Assembly: GCF_019977295.1 (NCBI RefSeq) | Contig: NZ_AP024651.1 | Location: 3,968,001-4,032,000 of the forward strand | DNA length: 64,000 bases | Source: Arthrobacter sp. StoSoilB20 | Lineage (GTDB): Bacteria > Actinomycetota > Actinomycetes > Actinomycetales > Micrococcaceae | Direction of reading: 5' to 3' | Shown: in pieces, positions 61,998 to 64,000 of the stretch | How positions within the stretch are numbered: position 1 is the first letter of the stretch | Layout: every line of letters starts with the position of its first letter | Position numbers and translations under genes: made by a program | The notes under the pieces: generated by a model | Database searches by the model: none | Told to the model about the DNA's origin: nothing | Seen by the model: only the letters and a program-made list of their open reading frames with translations

Positions 61998-62091
61998 CAC
62001 CTAGAGCGGCGCTCCTGACCACTCATTTTGCCGATAATCGCCACCCAGAGGGCGCAAATCACCACCTAGTTTCCATGGATTCGACACCTAG
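61998..62091 (+). promoter_or_regulatory. 22-bp periodic repeat array upstream of a lipoprotein gene
   Basis: On the plus strand CACCTAG occurs at 61998-62004, 62063-62069 and 62085-62091, with CACCCAG at 62042-62048 and a weak CACTCAT at 62020-62026. Spacing is 22, 22, 21 and 22 bp. The copy at 62059-62074 shares 16 identical bases, inverted, with 58616-58631 in the daptide promoter array. It is 68 bp upstream of the lipoprotein ATG at 62159. Confidence 0.8.
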
Positions 62092-62158
62092 TCACAAAAT
62101 CCGGGGTTACGCTCCAAACGTCACTAACCCGAAGATGTGTGGAGCATGGAATGAAATC

Positions 62159-62578
62159 ATGAAGCGTCTATACAGCGCTGTTTTACGGATAACCATTGCT
62201 GGCATGCTTTGTCTGGCTGTAGCCAGTTGTGACAACATCGCCGACCCTGACATGGCGCAGCGAGACTCCGTGGCACATGCCGTGGTTGACGCAGCCAGGG
62301 AAGGCGACATCCAGGAGCTTATTGGCCTCTCAGCGAATGACATGGAGGCCAGAGAGAATGCAGCGGAGATATTGGCTTCCCAGGCAGAATCGCTCCAAGG
62401 GGACGTCACCGTAACTTGGTCGGTAAGGCAGTCGCCCGATCATCAAGAAGCTGCAGTTACCGACGATGACGGTGACACGATCTCCTTCAGGCTCTCTTGG
62501 CTTCAGGCGAAGTGGTACCTGATCTTGGGAGAGGCGGGTCCACCAAAGTCTCCTGCTGCCAGCAAAGATCCGTCATAG
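62159..62578 (+). CDS. Lipoprotein, 139 aa
   Basis: Signal with lipobox VASC (Cys about 24), then a soluble domain (SVAHAVVDAAREGDIQELIGL, NAAEILASQAESLQGDVTVTW) with DUF4878-like layout, ending SFRLSWLQAKWYLILG. Its upstream region holds a 22-bp periodic array matching that of the daptide operon. Role unknown; a producer-cell protection or anti-toxin role is possible. Confidence 0.65.
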   Translation: MKRLYSAVLRITIAGMLCLAVASCDNIADPDMAQRDSVAHAVVDAAREGDIQELIGLSANDMEARENAAEILASQAESLQGDVTVTWSVRQSPDHQEAAVTDDDGDTISFRLSWLQAKWYLILGEAGPPKSPAASKDPS

Positions 62579-62581
62579 CGA

Positions 62582-62630
62582 TTGATGCCCTGGCGACCAG
62601 AATCTTTGAGTTTGGGCGCCAGGGCATCAA
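62582..62630. terminator. Bidirectional hairpin terminator
   Basis: TTGATGCCCTGGCG (62582-62595) pairs perfectly with CGCCAGGGCATCAA (62617-62630), loop 21 nt, between the convergent lipoprotein and MHS transporter genes. Confidence 0.75.
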
Positions 62631-62641
62631 GCCAAACGAAC

Positions 62642-63964
62642 TTACAGAACCGTGGTCCGCGACAGTGACAGGTCCTTGGTTTCCCGGAAGAACAGGACCA
62701 CCACCACCGCCGAGACCAATGCCATTCCCATCAGGTAGAAGGCCGGAGCCAGCGGTGAGCCAAAGCCCGCAACCAAACCGGTGGCTACAAAGGGAGCCGT
62801 TCCACCGAACAGCACGTAGGCCAGGGTGTAACCAATCGCTGAACCGGATGCCCGGACCGACGACGGGAACATCTCCACCAGCGCCGGCACGTTGGACGTT
62901 CCGATCACGGCTACCAACGCGCCCAGGACGCTCGTTCCCAGGATCGCGAAACCGAGACCCAGCGGCATGATGGAGAACGCGGGAATGGTCATCACCACGA
63001 AGCCCACGCAGGCCACCAGCAGCATCCGTTTCCGGCCGTAGCGGTCACTGGCACGCGCAGCCAGAGGACAAACCGCCGTGTACACCAGCATGGTGATCAC
63101 ACTGGTGATCATGGATTCGGCCGAGGAGTAGCCAAGGCTCGAGGTCATGTACGCAATCATGTAGCTGCTCATGAGGTAGTACGCGATTGCGTTGGTGATG
63201 CTGTAACCGAAGAGAGTGAAGATTTGGCGCGAACACATCCGGATGGCTTCGCCCAAAGGCCTCTTTGCCACTTCACCCGTCTTCTCAAGACCACGGAACA
63301 CGGGGGTGTCGTCCACCTTTGACCGGATGTAGAGGCCAATGAGCCCAAGCGGCGCGGCCAACAGGAAAGGAATCCGCCAACCCCAAGCCTGCAGATCAGC
63401 AGTGCTCAACGTGGAAGTAATCGCCACACCCAGCAGCGCACCGGCAACCGAAGCCAGTCCGACAGTGGCGGGGATGATGCTTGCGTACGTTGCCCGCTTG
63501 CCTTCCGGAGCGTATTCGACGATGAAGGCCGATGACCCCGTGTACTCGCCACCGGTTGTGAAGCCCTGAACCGCGCGGAACAGGAAGAGGAGGATCGGAG
63601 CCCACACGCCAATCACCGCGAATGTCGGCAAGATCCCGATGCAGAACGTCGCCGCGCTCATGATCACCACGCAGAGGCCGAGCATCTTGTTCCGGCCAAT
63701 CCTGTCACCGTAGCGTCCAAAGAATGCAGCCCCGAGCGGCCTGGCGATGAAGCCGCCGGCGAAGATCGCCCACACGGCCAGAAGTGACGCCGTCGTGGAG
63801 TAGTCCGGGAAGAAGAGTTTCGCAATGGTGACGGACATGACCGCATAAGCCGCGGAGTCGAACCATTCGACGAAATTTCCGACGGCGGCTGCCGCGGCTA
63901 CGCGCTTGAGGCTGCGCCGCGGGGAAGACTCGGTGTCAGCTACTTTCTGGGTCATCGTATTCAT
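62642..63964 (-). CDS. Metabolite:H+ symporter family (MHS) transporter
   Basis: 440 aa, 12 membrane segments. The N-terminal GNFVEWFDSAAYAVMSVTIA, FGRYGDRIGRNKML (MFS A motif) and AVQGFTTGGEYTGSSAF are signatures of the ProP/KgtP-like MHS group, which imports organic acids, osmolytes or amino acids with protons. Starts ATG 63964. Convergent with the lipoprotein gene. The substrate is unknown. The window ends 36 bases further on. Confidence 0.85.
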   Translation of the reverse strand: MNTMTQKVADTESSPRRSLKRVAAAAAVGNFVEWFDSAAYAVMSVTIAKLFFPDYSTTASLLAVWAIFAGGFIARPLGAAFFGRYGDRIGRNKMLGLCVVIMSAATFCIGILPTFAVIGVWAPILLFLFRAVQGFTTGGEYTGSSAFIVEYAPEGKRATYASIIPATVGLASVAGALLGVAITSTLSTADLQAWGWRIPFLLAAPLGLIGLYIRSKVDDTPVFRGLEKTGEVAKRPLGEAIRMCSRQIFTLFGYSITNAIAYYLMSSYMIAYMTSSLGYSSAESMITSVITMLVYTAVCPLAARASDRYGRKRMLLVACVGFVVMTIPAFSIMPLGLGFAILGTSVLGALVAVIGTSNVPALVEMFPSSVRASGSAIGYTLAYVLFGGTAPFVATGLVAGFGSPLAPAFYLMGMALVSAVVVVLFFRETKDLSLSRTTVL

Positions 63965-64000
63965 GATTGTTGTCCTTCGAGGCGGGGAGAGGCTACAACG

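Overview
The window is about 64 kb of high-GC actinobacterial chromosome. Codon use, short ATGA-type gene overlaps, leaderless-looking starts and the families present (HxlR, IclR, PASTA lipoprotein, CYTH-CHAD, NrtR-like Nudix, DUF6301) point to a soil member of the Micrococcaceae, most likely Arthrobacter or Paenarthrobacter. That genus call is an inference. No rRNA, tRNA, CRISPR or intact insertion sequence was seen.

Layout. 0-0.65 kb: two back-to-back tandem repeat arrays with 31/32-bp periods. 1-34 kb: mostly ordinary metabolic and regulatory genes: a processive glycosyltransferase, a secreted GH16 glycosidase, Nudix, SDR/TetR, hydrolases, a MOSC protein, a CCA-adding-type nucleotidyltransferase, a heterodimeric ABC exporter, an aldo/keto reductase, an azoreductase/HxlR pair, a CYTH-CHAD protein, an Nramp-like metal transport operon, an IclR-controlled transporter/CoA-transferase/crotonase cassette, MarR/SnoaL, lipoproteins and an ECF sigma factor with its membrane partner. 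34.8-37.3 kb: small orphan genes that look like polymorphic-toxin immunity genes. 37.3-41.3 kb: an NrtR-like regulator divergent from an SPFH protein and a NAD-kinase-like protein, then an orphan restriction-type nuclease. 41.4-48.2 kb: membrane, acetyltransferase, methyltransferase, gamma-glutamyltransferase and an ArsR/MFS efflux pair. 48.3-58.6 kb: one long minus-strand operon for a ribosomally made peptide. 58.7-62.6 kb: a membrane protein, a DUF6301/TY-Chap/DUF6301 operon and a lipoprotein. 62.6-64 kb: an MHS-type transporter.

The most interesting system is the 48.3-58.6 kb operon, which has the make-up of a daptide RiPP cluster: a leader-recognition protein, a class III aminotransferase, an iron-ADH-fold dehydrogenase, three consecutive precursor peptides (41-47 aa, conserved leader motif, hydrophobic core, all ending in threonine), an N-methyltransferase, a YcaO-family protein, an M50 site-2-type protease and an ABC transporter. 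Daptides are known for turning a C-terminal threonine into a dimethylated diamine by decarboxylation, transamination and methylation. The YcaO protein is extra to the core chemistry as I know it. A previously unremarked regulatory pattern accompanies it: a CACCTAG-type motif repeated every 21-22 bp upstream of the daptide operon, and again, in the same orientation relative to the downstream gene, upstream of a lipoprotein gene 3.5 kb away.

Start codons were chosen by eye from ribosome-binding sites and overlaps. Functions come from motifs recognised by eye, with no database search.
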